DNA of 64,000 bases from Diplodia intermedia (GCA_021495925.1 JAKEKT010000099.1:1-64000); one strand, 5' to 3'; positions 37,779-50,221 are shown, counted from the stretch's first letter. Numbers and translations are program-made. The notes: a model not told the origin generated them from the sequence alone.

Positions 37779-37830
<52 letters not shown>

Positions 37831-39897
37831 CAACATGCACACCGACCCGGACATAGACACGCCGCCGCCGCCGCCGCAGCATGCGCCGAGCACGTCCTCC
37901 TCGCCTTCCTCGTCGTCGGCCGCGCCACCGCCGCCGGGGCGGCTGCTCTTCGTCGAGGTGCGCGGGCCGCGCAACCGGCGGCAGCCGGGGCTGCTGTACG
38001 ACCGATCGGCGAGCGAGCTGAAGAGCCACGTGATGCTGGTGCACAGCAAGGAGAAGCGGCAGCTGCAGGCGTCGTCGGACCGGGATCGGGATCGGAAGAA
38101 GCATCAGCTGGTGCGGGTGGTGGGGGCCAACAGCAAGAAGAAGCTGACGGTGGTCCTCACGACGCTGTCGCCCGAGATGGGCGAGCAGTACAACGACCCG
38201 TTCGACACGCTGCCCGTGCAGAGCACCCCCGAGGTGCACGCCGCGATTCGATATTGTACGTACCATGCATGCAGATGAAGGTGGAGCGCGGTGTTTTTTT
38301 TTTTTTTTGCTTGCCGGAAAGGGAAATCCCGTCCCCCCCCGGGACGTCTGACGAGTTTTGTTGGTGTGTCCAGATTTCGAACATTACCCGGGCCCCACGC
38401 CCTTTACACACGGTGCGTGCCCCGACGATTTCTCCTGGCGAGCGGTGAAGGGGGTTTTGTTTGGCTGATTTGGGACGGCGCGCAGATTCCCTTGTGTACG
38501 ACAAGAACGCGTACAAGAGAGAGAAGATGGAGTGGAGCCAAGTGCAGTTCAGTTTCTGCCAGGAGCAAAAGATCGCCGTCCGTACGCCCGCAGCCCGGAC
38601 CCGGAAAAAAAGCCGGAGAGAGAGAGAGCTGACGTCTCGCGCAGTACTTCATAATGCTGTTCATCTGGCAGGTGATGAAGAACCTGGGCCGGGAGATGAA
38701 CTACGAGACCAGCAAGTACTGGGCCGTCGTGTTGCGGGTGACGAGAGAAGGTACGCGCACGACCGACCATGCCATGCCATGTATCCCCACGACTGACGAC
38801 AGGCGTCTGCGGGAGACAGAAATGCCCATCGGCAAGACCGGCACAGATATCCCCGAGTCGTACGTGGCCATGATAGCCGGCCTGGGCGTCGCCGAAGTGC
38901 GTAAAATAACATCCCCCCTCCCCCCTTCCTTCCCTCCCTTCCTTCCCTCCTTCCCCCAGAAACGCTGACGTACGCCCCCCACCAGACCTGGCTCGGCAAC
39001 TTCGACAACGCGCGACAACACATGGAGGCGATGCTGCAGCTGGTCGCGGCGCGCGGCGGCATCGGCACGTTCTGCGCCATGGGCCAGCGGGCGCTGGCGT
39101 GGTGCGAGTTCTACCCGTGCGCGTGCCTGGGGCTGGCGCCGCGGCTGCCGCGCACTGCATCTGTGCGGCCTCTGCACGCCGACGTCGTCGCGGCGACGGA
39201 GCGCGCGCACCGGCGCACCGTCGCGCTGCTGCCGCGCGCGCTGCTGGAGGGACCGGCCTCGCCGCTGGGGTCCATCTTCTTCGGGCTGCACGTGTGCGTG
39301 GGCGAGTGGGAGTCGCCCGTGCCGACGTTCACGGGCGTGCTGGACGAGCTGGAGCACCGGATCCTGGTCGAGCTGGCGCGGGAGAAGGAGAGGAGGGCGG
39401 CGGCGGAGAGGCGGCCGGCGCCGATGGACGTCGTGTACTACGCCCTGCTGCAGGCGGCGCAGATGTGCGTCTTCGGCTCCATGCCCTTCACCCGCAAGGA
39501 GGCGCCCATGTACGGCGTCTTCGCCGAGACGCTGAGGCGCGTCCTCCTTGGGGGAGGGGGGGCGGTGCCCCCTGACGGCGACGGCGACGGCGACGGCGAG
39601 GACGAGGATGTCGTTGGCGCGTGGACGGCGGTGGCGTCGGCGGAGAGCCTGCTGTGGGTGCTGTTCATCGGCTGGTCGACGGCGTCGCAGCTGAACGGCG
39701 ACGCGCGCGGCGCGGTCGAGAACGCGACGTGGTTCCTGCGCCAGTTCGCCGCCGCCGTCGACGTGCTGGGCTTGACCGAGGTGGCGCAGGTGCACGACGT
39801 GATGAGGCGGTTTCCGTGGGGCGTGGACACGTATCGTGCGCCGCTGGACGCGCTGTGGGACATCTACCGACATAGAGAAGACCTCAATATCACGTAA
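37742..39897 (+). CDS. Polyglutamine fungal regulatory protein (tachykinin-family/DUF3468-like)
   Basis: Resembles the fungal proteins often named 'tachykinin family', which carry a fungal transcription-factor-like helical domain; DNA binding is not shown here. Six exons keep frame: 37,742-38,255, 38,374-38,412, 38,486-38,577, 38,645-38,750, 38,820-38,896 and 38,986-39,897, giving 579 aa. The start has a run of about 16 Gln encoded by alternating CAA/CAG (37,781-37,828), then Pro- and Ser-rich sequence, then L-L-F-V-E-V-R-G-P-R-N-R, the family's opening block, followed by a basic segment. The helical part includes E-S-Y-V-A-M-I-A-G-L-G-V-A-E and T-W-L-G-N-F-D-N-A-R-Q-H. No zinc cluster is visible. 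The third intron uses a weak GTCCGT donor, so that junction is less certain. Gly/Asp-rich insert near 39,560-39,610. Confidence 0.72.
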
Positions 39898-41600
39898 TTT
39901 TTGTGTAGATGGGTGCTGCTGTGCCGCCGCCGCCGCCGCCGCCGAGTGCTGAGCCGTTTGTGATTTTCGCGGCGTCGTGGAGACGGCTGAGGAACGTGGA
40001 AAGCCCCGCCGCCACCGTCGGAGCTCTTTCTATTTCTTGGATTCGCGAAGAGTGTGAGAGACGGCAGAGGTGGGTTTTGCGAGGCTCATCAAAGCGGCCC
40101 GCAAGCCTTGCCGTAACTGTTTGATGGTGACGACGGAAATTCCTCGAACCGATCGACTATCTCCGGGAGCCGCGGGTTCGGCCAGGGCCGCACCGCCCGT
40201 CCCGCAAAGTTAAACCTTAACCACTATGCGCAAATCAAAAGCGTGCGGGGGAGCGAGACAGTTGATACGGCTTTCTTATTGGCTGGGTGCTTTTGGGGAA
40301 CTCGCTACAAGATACGCGAAGCTGCAAGCCATTCCGACATTCGGCCAGTCACATGGTGTGATGGCTGACGGTGGCGTCATGCATGCTCGCTTCGCATGAC
40401 CGTTTGGAGAGATTTATCAGCAGCGTATCGTGCGACGAGAGCGGTCCATTGGGCTCACAGAACGTGCAATGTGCTTGGCAATAATGCGGGTTGTTCTACT
40501 TCGAGCACCGATTTACGTCTGTCCATTGTGCTGGTGGCTTCGTGGCCCAACGAGTTTTGGGGACACTTTTCTTACCCCACCATCTGTGTACATTCATCAG
40601 GTACGGGCGACGGGCGCGAGCTTGAAGAAAAAACAGCCTTTGTCTATGGTAGGTTGGCTTGGCATCTGACCGGCACCTGGACATGAGTTTGTTTTCTTAT
40701 GTGCAACTACCCTCGTTCCGGCACAGACTGCGAGTAGGATGCTGGATGATGTGGTCATGGGGGTCTATTAGGAGACGGGGAAGGCGGAGTGGGTGGTAAT
40801 GAGGGCGTGGAGGGAGAGGTATGTGCGGAAGGGGTAGGCTCCGATAGGATGAGTGTTGGGCAGAAATGCCTCACGTATTGGTCGACGATGGCTGAGGAGC
40901 GGTGGATTACTGTCTGCACGTTCACCGGTACAGAACCAGGGCAGATGATGAACGTCGGTGCTGCGTGGTTTTGATTCGGAAATGGCCCACTCTTTGGTCC
41001 AGAAGTATTTGTCCTGTGCGATTAAAACACGGAGCTCCCTCCTTATGGAAGATAATTCCATGCACCTCTGGTCGAGATCCAGATATACAAATACTCCACA
41101 GATCCAGAGTATACGCCAACGAGAGCGGCGCCTGTGGGGCGGCCCGAGCCTTTAGTGCGAACATGTATTGGATCCATGCCGGCTGGGACCCCTTTTTCCG
41201 GTCGGAAGCTGAAGGCCCGATATTTTATTTACTTTTGGTCACGCCTTTGGCTTGTGATCTCTGCGTTGACCCGCTCTACTGTCAATTTTGGAAACACCGA
41301 GCGAGCCGTACGCGGAAGTCTCCGACGATCGTCTCCGCCACGTCACTTTCGGCCTCCAAAGCTGATATTCCAGCATCAGCCGGAAGCCAATCCATACCCC
41401 ATTTCTCGTGAATCTTCGGAGATTGAGATTGAAGGTCGGCAGTTTTCCGTTGAGACAGGCGAAAAATCCACTTCTTAGCACATCAAGGTCTCCATCACGC
41501 TGTTCGGCACACATTCCATAGGAACAAGGAAAAGCGAAGAATACTTCTATCGGACTTAAGGCAGAGTCATTGAGGGATTGACATGGAAGGAGGCTTTAGA
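39898..41600. other. Intergenic stretch, no supported gene
   Basis: About 1.7 kb. It opens with a (GCC)n-like run at about 39,925-39,945. Several frames are open on both strands between 40,400 and 41,500, but none has a recognisable motif or splice support. Confidence 0.45.
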
Positions 41601-41607
41601 TATATAA
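41601..41607 (+). promoter_or_regulatory. TATA box of the STAND gene
   Basis: TATATAA lies 58-64 bp upstream of the ATG at 41,665. Confidence 0.5.
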
Positions 41608-41664
41608 CACGTCTGTTTCCTCCGTCTCTCTCTCTCCTCTACGAGAGCAACACGATCCGAAAAT

Positions 41665-42840
41665 ATGGAAAGACTCAAGATGCGATTCCGAAGCTTTTTC
41701 CGATCGAAGTTCAAGCGTTCGCGCCAGTCTCATGGGCAGCCTTCTCCTGATCCGCCAATTCCCGCTTCAGCGCAACCCCAACATTACCCTTCCCAGCGTC
41801 AAGATTCTACTCCTCTATCCAAATCAACGCATTCAGATTCTCAACTGAGTCGCCAGTCAGATGCAGCGTCTCCCGTCGAGTCGGATTCTGTCGAACCAGC
41901 CCCAAAGACGTCGGCATCTCTCCGCCCAGTCTCCCCCTCAAGAACCACTCAGGCTCCCACACCGGTTCTTCACGCCCGGTTCGCAGGATCTATGCCCGAA
42001 AATTTGGATAGAGTCTCCATTTCAGCCCCTGGATCCCACAACTCAGCCCCTAGATCCCACAACTCAGCCCCTGGATCTTTCGAAATCCTGCCACAGCCGC
42101 CCACCAGTGCTACGTTTCCTCTCGAACATTCAGAGAAAGAAAGAGATGCAGTAAGGTCGTCAAGAAAGTCGAATGCCTCTAAGAGGACGAGGCCAACGAC
42201 AAGGGACGAAGCATCACGTCCGCATCCCACTAACTCATTTGTAATCGATGGGGACGAAGAAGGGCTGTGGACATTAGCCCTCCGGGCGTACATCAAGAAG
42301 GGCGGGAATTTGGACGACGTAAGAAAATTCCTATTGGATGAGCACAACCCGAAAGACAAGATTCTGGACGATTCTACGGACTCGTTTCACAAATTCCGAT
42401 CCAACCATCAGAGGTTTTTTAGTTTCATGGCAGGGGTGATGGGAGGCACAAAAATCACGATCGATATTCTTGGCAGTGCTGCCTCAGATGTCCGTAAGGC
42501 CCGAGTCACATTGTCTACGTCTACTAACTCGAAATAGGCTTTTGCCCCCGCCAATGTTCTATTCGGTATCGCGAACCTCTTTTTCCAAGCATGCAATAAC
42601 GTTAGCCAAAACTACGACGCCATCGAGACAATGTTCGAAGACATGAATAGCTTCCTTAAACGCCTTCGCATTTACGAAGGAATGCCCGGGCTTATCGAAG
42701 GCTCTTTCAAAACCAATCTTGTCAACGTTCTACGAATATTCCTGGAAGTCATTGCCTTCACAACGGCCGCAGTTCGCGATGGAAAATCCCACCGCTTGAA
42801 ACAGTTTTTCAAGAATTTAGGGGGAAATGAGGGATCATAG
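41665..42840 (+). CDS. STAND protein, N-terminal regulatory part, ending at an in-frame TAG
   Basis: N-terminal section of a fungal NOD-like (STAND) protein. A basic, Ser/Pro-rich leader contains a 21-bp tandem repeat (about 42,023-42,077, coding S-A-P-G/R-S-H-N). It is followed by a helical domain with F-A-P-A-N-V-L-F-G and L-K-Q-F-F-K-N-L-G-G-N, blocks seen in the fungal STAND N-terminal (Goodbye-type) domain. Exons 41,665-42,489 and 42,538-42,840 give 375 aa. The donor is awkward: the good GTAAG site at 42,494 is out of phase with the TAG acceptor at 42,537, and only a weak GTCCGT donor at 42,490 keeps frame. The TAG at 42,838-42,840 falls where homologous proteins continue straight into a Q-E-L-K-type helix, and the frame after it is open. 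So this is either a truncated protein or half of a broken gene. Confidence 0.65.
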
Positions 42841-42885
42841 CAAGCGACAACTCAAGAGCTTAAGCGATTTATAAAACTAGAACAC

Positions 42886-45800
42886 ATGCATGCCACGGCA
42901 AAAAGTCTGGAGAACACAGCATCGACTTTAGGAGCAATTCGGGCTGCCACAGATGCTCTCTCGAATTCTCAAAAGACAGACCAGAGTAAGACTCCTTATC
43001 CCGTCAGACTTGGAGCCCATAGATAACCAAAGCCTTCAGACCTTTCACGGAAGGTTCTCTATACGAAGTTGGAACCCGCTAGAAAGGAACGGTCAAACTT
43101 CTTGCACAAAATCATTCCAAGCCTGGTACCCAAAACTAGTCAGTGGATTCAACAGAGACCCAATTACGAGGAGTGGATAAACAACAAGAAGCCGACACTT
43201 CTTATCAGCGGGCCTACTAGTGTAGGAAAAACCTACCTCTGTGGGAGCATCATTAAGTCGTTGACTCAATCAAACGAAATCGAAAACCCCGTCGTTGTCT
43301 CATTTTGCGGAGGTGGGGTGGTGGATTTCAAGAGAGTACTCCGAAGCTGGGCTTTCGATCTCGCTGTTCAGGATCCGCTGTACTGCAAGCACATCAACGA
43401 GGTTCTCAAAACGGGGTTTAACCCTCAAGAATCCGTTTCCATGGAAGAACTCTGGGAGAGTCTTTTCCTCGACTATCTGCCAAAAAAGCCGGAGCTCCAA
43501 CCGCGGCAGCATCGCCATGTGTTCTTTGTCCTGGATGGGCTGAACTCGAAAAGTGCCGAGGAGACGGATCTCAGCAGATTTTTCAGTTTACTGAAGGATA
43601 TCGGTCAACTGGAACGCAATGTCTGCCGGCACAAATCCCACCCCACGCCGTACGATTCCTTCTTCTTCCGCTTCTTGGTCTCCGCGCGTCTTGATAGGAT
43701 TGACCCAAATTCCTACTCGGAGTTGAATGGATATCCAATCAACCGTTCCTCGGGAAGCGACATGTACACGTATATTAAGTCTCGGATTGACAGCATTGAA
43801 TTTCCAGGGTCACACCAGATGTTTCGCAACGCCCTTTCAGCGAGTACCAAAAATCTGCACAGAAGGGTAAAGAACTTCGCCCATGTACTTACCATAATGA
43901 ACTGGATCGAGTCGGCAAAAACCCCTAAGGAGGCCTTGTACCGAGCGAACAATCCCCCCGAGCACCTCGCCGATGTTTTGCGTTCTACATTTGATCACTT
44001 CGCATCAGAAACGGACGAGGTTTGCCAGGTTTCAAACACGGCCTTCAATTGGATAATGCACGGCTACGAAGCTGTTACCCTGGGGTTCCTCGACTGCTTT
44101 CTCAAATTCGAAGACCGTTACAAACAGGGGGTCCACAATTTGGATGAAATCATCCGCTCGCAACCATCTCTTTTCACGATCACTTTTCAAGGCGACCCAA
44201 GTCCCCCTGGAAGGGCTTCTGAGACTGAGAGTGTGACCAAAGCCCTAGCGCCAGGCCAATACGCAGACATCATCTTGATGAAGAAAAGACAAGTCCGCAG
44301 GAAATGCGCCTATCTTAATCAAGCACAGGTCTCCACCTGTCAACGTGAACTGGCAGACTACCTGTACAACAACAAAAGAGATGGCCACAAGATTGGTATA
44401 GACGGTGTCGCGGCGAAGATCGGTATTGCTTTGTTTTGCGCGGACATACTTGTCGATGGGAGCATGGAAAACACATTTCCAGAGAGCAACTTGATGCGTT
44501 ATGCGCAAAATCACGTCTGCAGACACATCAAAGACACCACTCCAACTCGGAAGCACGCTCTCAAAATGGCTGGATCCATATGCAGGACCTTTTCTGATCC
44601 GGAATGTTTGAAGAGATGGACCTCCGGAGCAGCGTCAAGTATCCTCGAATTCTTCCAGCAAGCAGACGTCTCAATGAGGATTCTCGAATGGTTTGACGAG
44701 CTCGAAGAAGGGTCTCTTTCCGAGCCTCACTTGCAATGGGCGAAGGATGTGAAGAGCTCCCCAGATCCTCAGGTTGCACTTCGGAGACCAATGGCATATC
44801 ATTTGGCAGATCGATGGTTGAGAACTATTTCAACGACTGCAGCATTTTCAGAGTACCAATGCCTGCAACAGTGGGTTAAAATGGTAGGTCCTGGGCTTTC
44901 TGCTGTAAGAAGGAGTAAGGAAGCTTGACGTTAACGTCTTTAAAGGAACGACAGGGTGCTCTCAACGCCGTATCTTCCTCCATATCCAGCAAGGTGACCG
45001 TATCCTTAACGGCCAACAATGAAGAGGACTCAGGTCAACCCCAGGAAGAGAAAGAATCGACAAAAGTCTTCGACATCGCTCGCCACTTTGGCTATCTCGA
45101 GGACTCGGTATGGCGGTTCCGTGTTGCGCAGATCTTGAACCATGTAGATTGTTTGGACCAGGCTGCAACTGAGCTCGAAGCAATCGTTGAGGACAAACAA
45201 GATCCAAACACCCGCATGGCAGCAACCTGCGAGCTGGCAGAAATCGCGAGAAAGAGAGCGGAAGTTGCGACGCATCGAGGTCGCTACCACGATGCTACCC
45301 GACTATTTATGGAAAGCCTTCACCTTTACCGAGAAGCTTTGCAAGAGCTCCAACAGACAGACGACAGCGCGACAAGGCTTTGGGCCGCGGGACGGATGTC
45401 GGATTTGGTGCACTGGCACAATAAAAACTTAAGAGGTCATGAGAGTGGGGTCGCTTCGTCTAAATGGTCTGCGGAAAGCTCACGTACTGTCGACGACTTG
45501 AAGGAGCTTTGGGGGTCCTTGTTGGCACAAGATTCCAATGACCAAACGCACTTGGCATTTACAAGGTCACTTCTGATACACCTTTTCCAATGCAGACAGT
45601 TTGATACCATCTGCCAATGCCTCAACCAGCTCCGAAACGACATCACTTCTTCAGGGGAGTCCAGGCTTTCAAGGTACTGCAGGATGGAGCCCTGCAGTCC
45701 CGTGGCTGTTGTTTTCCTTCCGAAGAGCGAGGCAGACAAACTTGAATGCCGGACCCACGGAATACTTGAGGTTTTGCAACACTGTTTGGCGGAAGCACAG

Positions 45801-46283
45801 TGGACGCAACATACTTTGGTACCAGTTCTCAAAGACTCCTTGGCGAGCATGTATTTCGTGGCGGTGGAGGATGAAGAAAAAGCCATTGCCTTGTGGCAAG
45901 ACATTCTCGAGAGCCATGGCCGGCTTTCAACTGGGCCAGTGCTCAATAGGGTCAGAGCCAGCGCAACGAGGCATTTATCTTCCATTTACTTCACAAAGGC
46001 ACTGATTCATCGGGATTTGGGACTCGAATCGGAAGAGCCTGCCAAGAAGTTGAAGTCGACTGTTTGCAATGGCACGGATCCAAAGCAACAGACGTGGTGG
46101 CTCGCACACTGCTCTTCCCTCATGCTCGCGGCCTGGAATCTGGGCGGCGGGGTTGCTCAAAAGGCCGAAGCGCACCGAAGTTTCAAGGACAACGTGCTCC
46201 TCGCCATCGAGATTCTGGAAGATTCCGACAAAGCCAACGACACAGAGTGGGTGAACAGATTGAAGATCAAGTGGGTAGTGTAA
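42886..46283 (+). CDS. STAND NTPase: NACHT domain and helical repeat C-terminus (downstream half of the split gene)
   Basis: Continues in frame after the TAG of the preceding entry. The first ATG in this frame is 42,886; exons 42,886-42,985, 43,040-44,883 and 44,946-46,283 give 1,093 aa. The NTP-binding NACHT part has a Walker A, S-G-P-T-S-V-G-K-T (about 43,207-43,233), and a Walker B-like H-V-F-F-V-L-D-G-L-N (about 43,514-43,545). The second half is alpha-helical with TPR-like spacing, for example R-G-R-Y-H-D-A-T-R-L-F-M-E-S-L, and would act as the sensor region. Such proteins oligomerise on ligand binding and trigger incompatibility or cell-death reactions in fungi. Without the N-terminal domain this product would lack its effector or regulatory module. 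The 54-bp and 62-bp introns both keep phase. Confidence 0.7.
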
Positions 46284-46319
46284 CAGTGTATCTCTTGGGC
46301 CCAACAAGTCGGTACCTTG

Positions 46320-46922
46320 GATGAAGCCTATGCTGTCGCCGTCGGTGGCGACGAGGGCGTTGGCGGGGCGCGTCGGGAAGTTGAAGACCTGCGGGTCCGT
46401 CGTCGTGTGCCGTTCTCAGGCCCCGTTGCCCGAGGGTGTGGCGGTGAACTTCCATAGCGCGACGTCGGGCGTGGCGGCGTCGGAGCCGGCGACGGGAGAT
46501 GCCTCGCCGGCGAAGAGGTAGAAGGCGCTGTTGCCATCGGACCGCAGGCCGGGGAGGTTGAAGACGGGGGCGCCGTTCTGCTCGAGGGCCTGGATGTGGA
46601 CGGACGAGCTTGTCCAGGAGCTGCTGAGGTCGATGGAGAGGGTCTGGTTGTTAACGCGCAAGGCTTAGGTGTCGGTGTTGTCGACGTACTGCGCGATTTC
46701 GCCGCCGTCGATGTAGAGATGGTCGCCGAAGAGTGTCGATGTATGCAATGCGCGGCGGATGAAGTTCGAGGGGTTTGAGCCTCCGCTATGGCGGCGCTCT
46801 ATAGTGGCTTCTGCGTGTCGCTCATTGGAGAATGGGGATGCTGAGATGAGAGTGCTTAGGTGTGCTATCGAGACGAGGGCACCGACTATCCGTCGGGATC
46901 TTGCCCAAGCTAAAGAGACCAT
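46320..46922 (-). pseudogene. Kelch-type cell-surface protein, truncated pseudogene
   Basis: One minus-strand frame from the ATG at 46,922 can be followed to about 46,320 through two in-frame stops, TAA at about 46,662-46,664 and TGA at about 46,413-46,415. It opens with a signal-peptide-like stretch (I-V-G-A-L-V-S-I-A-H-L-S-T-L-I-S-A), then L-Y-I-D-G-G-E-I-A-Q-Y, then T-L-S-I-D-L-S-S-S-W-T and A-L-W-K-F, all typical of the start of fungal kelch-repeat secreted or membrane proteins. The TGA sits where Trp is usual (G-N-G-A-W). Only the first ~200 residues remain; the rest is missing next to the end of the STAND gene. Confidence 0.65.
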
Positions 46923-48252
46923 CTTGCAATAGAGGAAACAAAAGTCGAGAAAAGAGAGAGTAGGGGGACTAGAGGCTCTGTAAGATGGCGGCCGAGTCGG
47001 ACGTTATAATTGCCACTCTATAGGATCCCCGAAACCTCAGCCCCCAAGTATTTGTCATGTGCTCCAAGGAGAGTTGGTTTTGAAGCCTCAGCCACAGTTG
47101 GATCTCTGGCCTCGAATGTCTGAAGATCCCGCGGAGCTCGACGTCAGGCACAGGCCAGGGCGACTCTGCCAGAGCGCGGGGGATGGATATTTCCACTGCG
47201 GATTTCGGGATCCAGGAACTTCCAACCAAAATGCATAGATGATGCATTCTGAAAACCGGTAGCGACGCTATCATTTTTCCTTCGGTCCCTTTGTCATCTC
47301 CGCATCCCCGATGCTTGTTGAAGCCTGGGCTGTGCAAACTTACTGTGGAGTTGCACTACCACGTGATCGTCGGGTAGGTACAGAGGCTGCCTCAGGCGCT
47401 TCTTCCAACGTCAACACTCCGTACTCCTGCCCGCACCGTTTGCCAGGCCAGGCCGTCTTGGTCGCTCTCTTCAATGTCCTATGTCCAGCCCGATGCTGGT
47501 TCGCGGACGAATTCTGACTCTCCATCTCTTCCATCCCTGCTTCAAACAGCTTCTTCAACAAAGTCCGAATGTACCCGCATCTTCAGTCAGCACCGCCGGC
47601 ATTACGGCGGACTCTTCTCGGATTCTTCGTTTCAAACTTCCTGTCTGAGAGCATTAGGAGCCTTCATGGGAACGAGGCAGGTGGAAGTACAGGCGTATAA
47701 AGGTATCCGACGACACGTTTCTACAATTGACGGTTAACGAATGGGGTGACTTACTGTCCGTCGGCGCGAATTGCAACAAGAGGGTTCCCTGCCTGGCGTC
47801 GAAGCTGGCTGCGCGGCGATGGACAGGTGTTAGTCCGCCGAGCAAGTTTTCGGACATCGGGTGCAATGGCGGAGTTTCAGTGACGCCGAGGTAGGCAGGA
47901 GTACAGTCAGAAACGGCTCTTAAGAAGTGGGGAAAGGTGAGCGTTATTGGCGAATTAGCAAGTTAAACTTGGATTACTTCCGAGCAGGGTCCACGCACGG
48001 TGCTTATCGGTTGCCATTCTCCGCAGTGATTGGGCGTATTCTGTATGAGCTGCAGCGGGTGGGTCAAGATCCGGGTGTCGGTCGGCTGCGGGTCATCGGC
48101 TCATCACTACCCGCGTTCCAAGACCGGGACATGCAGTTCGGATCACTTGCTCTTTCAGCCGAAACACGACTGACGCGACGGCCGTGTCGCAATGATATAG
48201 TCCGCACATACCATTGACTGCTCGGCCTGTGCACGTCGCTGCTTTATTCTCG
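46923..48252. other. Intergenic stretch, no supported gene
   Basis: About 1.3 kb between the kelch pseudogene and the P450. A short minus-strand frame near 47,654-47,866 contains G-L-T-P-V-H...L-L-L-Q-F, faintly like one ankyrin repeat, but it is too short to call. Confidence 0.4.
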
Positions 48253-49875
48253 ATGCTTTCCAACGCCTCCTTGGACGTGCCTTCGGCGCTTGCTCTCGTG
48301 GGTGGTCTTGGAATCCTCCTCGGGCTGTCCAGGATCATCTACAACCTCTTCCTGCACCCGCTCCGCGCCTATCCCGGCCCATGGTATGCCAAAGCCACCA
48401 TCTTCTGGTCGCAGTACCACGTGTACAAGGGCACCATCACCTTCCTGGTGCACGATCTGCACCAAAAGTACGGCCCGGTGGTGCGCATCGCCCCGGACGA
48501 GGTCGTCTACACCAACGTCGAGGCATGGAAGGACATCTACGGCCACCGCAACGGCGTGCCCGAGAACGTGAAGCACCCGAGCCGCGACAACGAGCCGAAC
48601 ACGACGTATCCGAACATCATCGCGGCTGACCGAGAGCAGCACGGCAAGCTGCGCCGGCTGCTGGCCCACGCCTTTTCCGAGAAGGCCATCAAGGACCAGG
48701 AGCCCGTCATCAGGCACTACATCGACCTCCTGATCGAGCGGCTGCACGAGGTCGCCAAAGAGGCTGACCCCAAGGGCACCGACATTGTGCGGTGGTACGA
48801 CGTGAGCCACCCCCGCCGCCGTCCCGCCGCCCCACTGACCCAGCGTGCCAGTTCACGACGTTCGACATGATCGGCCACCTCGCCTTCGCCGAGTCGTTCG
48901 GCTGCCTGCAGAACTCCAAGTACCACCCGTGGGTCGAGTTCATGTTCTCGGTGATCCAGTTCAGCTCGATGATGACGGCGTTCAAGCGCGTCAGCCCGCT
49001 GCTGGCCGCGCTGGTCGAGAACATCATCCCGGCGCGCGTGCGGGCGGAGCGCCAGAAGGTGTACCGCATGACGGACGAGCTGGTGCTGCGGCGCACCGAG
49101 ACCAGCCCGGGGTACACGGACTTCATGACGCACCTGCTGGGCGCGGCGCGCGGCGGCAAGATCGCCATGGGCGACGTGATGGCGCAGGCGCCCATCATCG
49201 TCATCGGCGGCAGCGAGACGACGGCCACGCTGCTCGCCGGCGGCACCTTCCACCTGCTGACCAACCCGCACGTCTACGACCGCCTCACGCGCGAGATCCG
49301 CGCCCGCTACGCGTCGCAGGAGGAGATCGACCTCGCCAGCACGGACGACCTCGAGTACCTGCTCGCCTTCTTCGACGAGGCCCTGCGCATGTACCCGCCC
49401 GCCGCCAACAACCTGGCCCGCGTGGCGCCGCCCGGCGGGACCACCGTGGCCGGCAAGTGGGTGCCCGGCGGCACGACTATCGGCATCCACCAGTACGCCC
49501 AGTTCCGCAGCGCCGACAACTTCGTCGAGCCCGAGACGTTTGCGCCCGAGCGCTTTTTGGCGGGCGGCGACCCCAAGTGGAAGGCCGATCGGCGGGATGC
49601 CCTGCAGCCGTTTTCGTTTGGGCCGCGGAATTGCATTGGCCGCAAGTGAGTGAAGTGTTTTCCTTGGTTACCCCTTCCGTATTGGTGGTGGTGATGGAGG
49701 TTGCTAACGTCTCGACAGTCTTGCGTACGTGGAGATGCGGTTGATTCTGGCGACGATACTGTGGAATTTCGACATGGAGCTTGTTTCGGGGCAGGAGAAC
49801 TGGCTTGACCAGAAGATTTACTTCGTGTGGAAGAAGCACCATTTGATGGTTAAACTTACCAAGGTGAAGAGGTGA
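48253..49875 (+). CDS. Cytochrome P450 monooxygenase
   Basis: Membrane-anchored haem monooxygenase, probably at the endoplasmic reticulum, of the type that oxidises terpenes and other secondary metabolites in fungi. Exons are 48,253-48,801, 48,852-49,645 and 49,719-49,875 (introns 50 and 73 bp), giving 499 aa, standard length. It has an N-terminal TM anchor then L-H-P-L-R-A-Y-P-G-P-W, the I-helix G-G-S-E-T-T-A-T, the K-helix E359-A-L-R362, the P-E-R-F block, and the haem loop F-S-F-G-P-R-N-C444-I-G-R, whose last residues are joined across the second intron. All catalytic landmarks are intact. It resembles the isotrichodermin C-15 hydroxylase type, but the substrate is not known. Confidence 0.92.
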
Positions 49876-50221
49876 GATGCTGTGGCTGTCCACGGCTGCT
49901 TGTGGAGGCAATCCCGGCTATTGTTGGAAGACAACGACAACAAACAAATCCGTGCTTTCGAAGAACCAGAGGCAAACATCACAATGAGCGGATCTACTTT
50001 ATGTTCATAAAGTCTAGTATTGTGAAATTTAGGCTACTTCAAGCTGGCTGCTTGGTCGTCGTAGATATGCCCCTTCCTCCCCCCACAAGCTCCCAATATC
50101 CCAATCTCTAGCCAATCAGAGCAATTTGAATTCGTATCGAGGGAGAGCAAGGTGTATGTCGGGGCCTCATCCAGCCCCGTGAAGAGCCGCTTATCCGGTA
50201 ACGGAAGAATCAGACCCTTCT
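49876..50221. other. Short intergenic gap between convergent genes
   Basis: Holds the 3' ends of the P450 (plus strand) and of the next gene (minus strand). Nothing else is seen. Confidence 0.5.

Noticed and set aside
40768..41411. Open frames on both strands between the regulator and STAND genes
   Set aside because: No recognisable domain, no coherent splice model, and the two strands overlap each other.
47654..47866. Single ankyrin-like repeat on the minus strand
   Set aside because: Only one weak match (G-L-T-P-V-H...L-L-L-Q-F) in a 71-codon frame with no neighbouring repeats.
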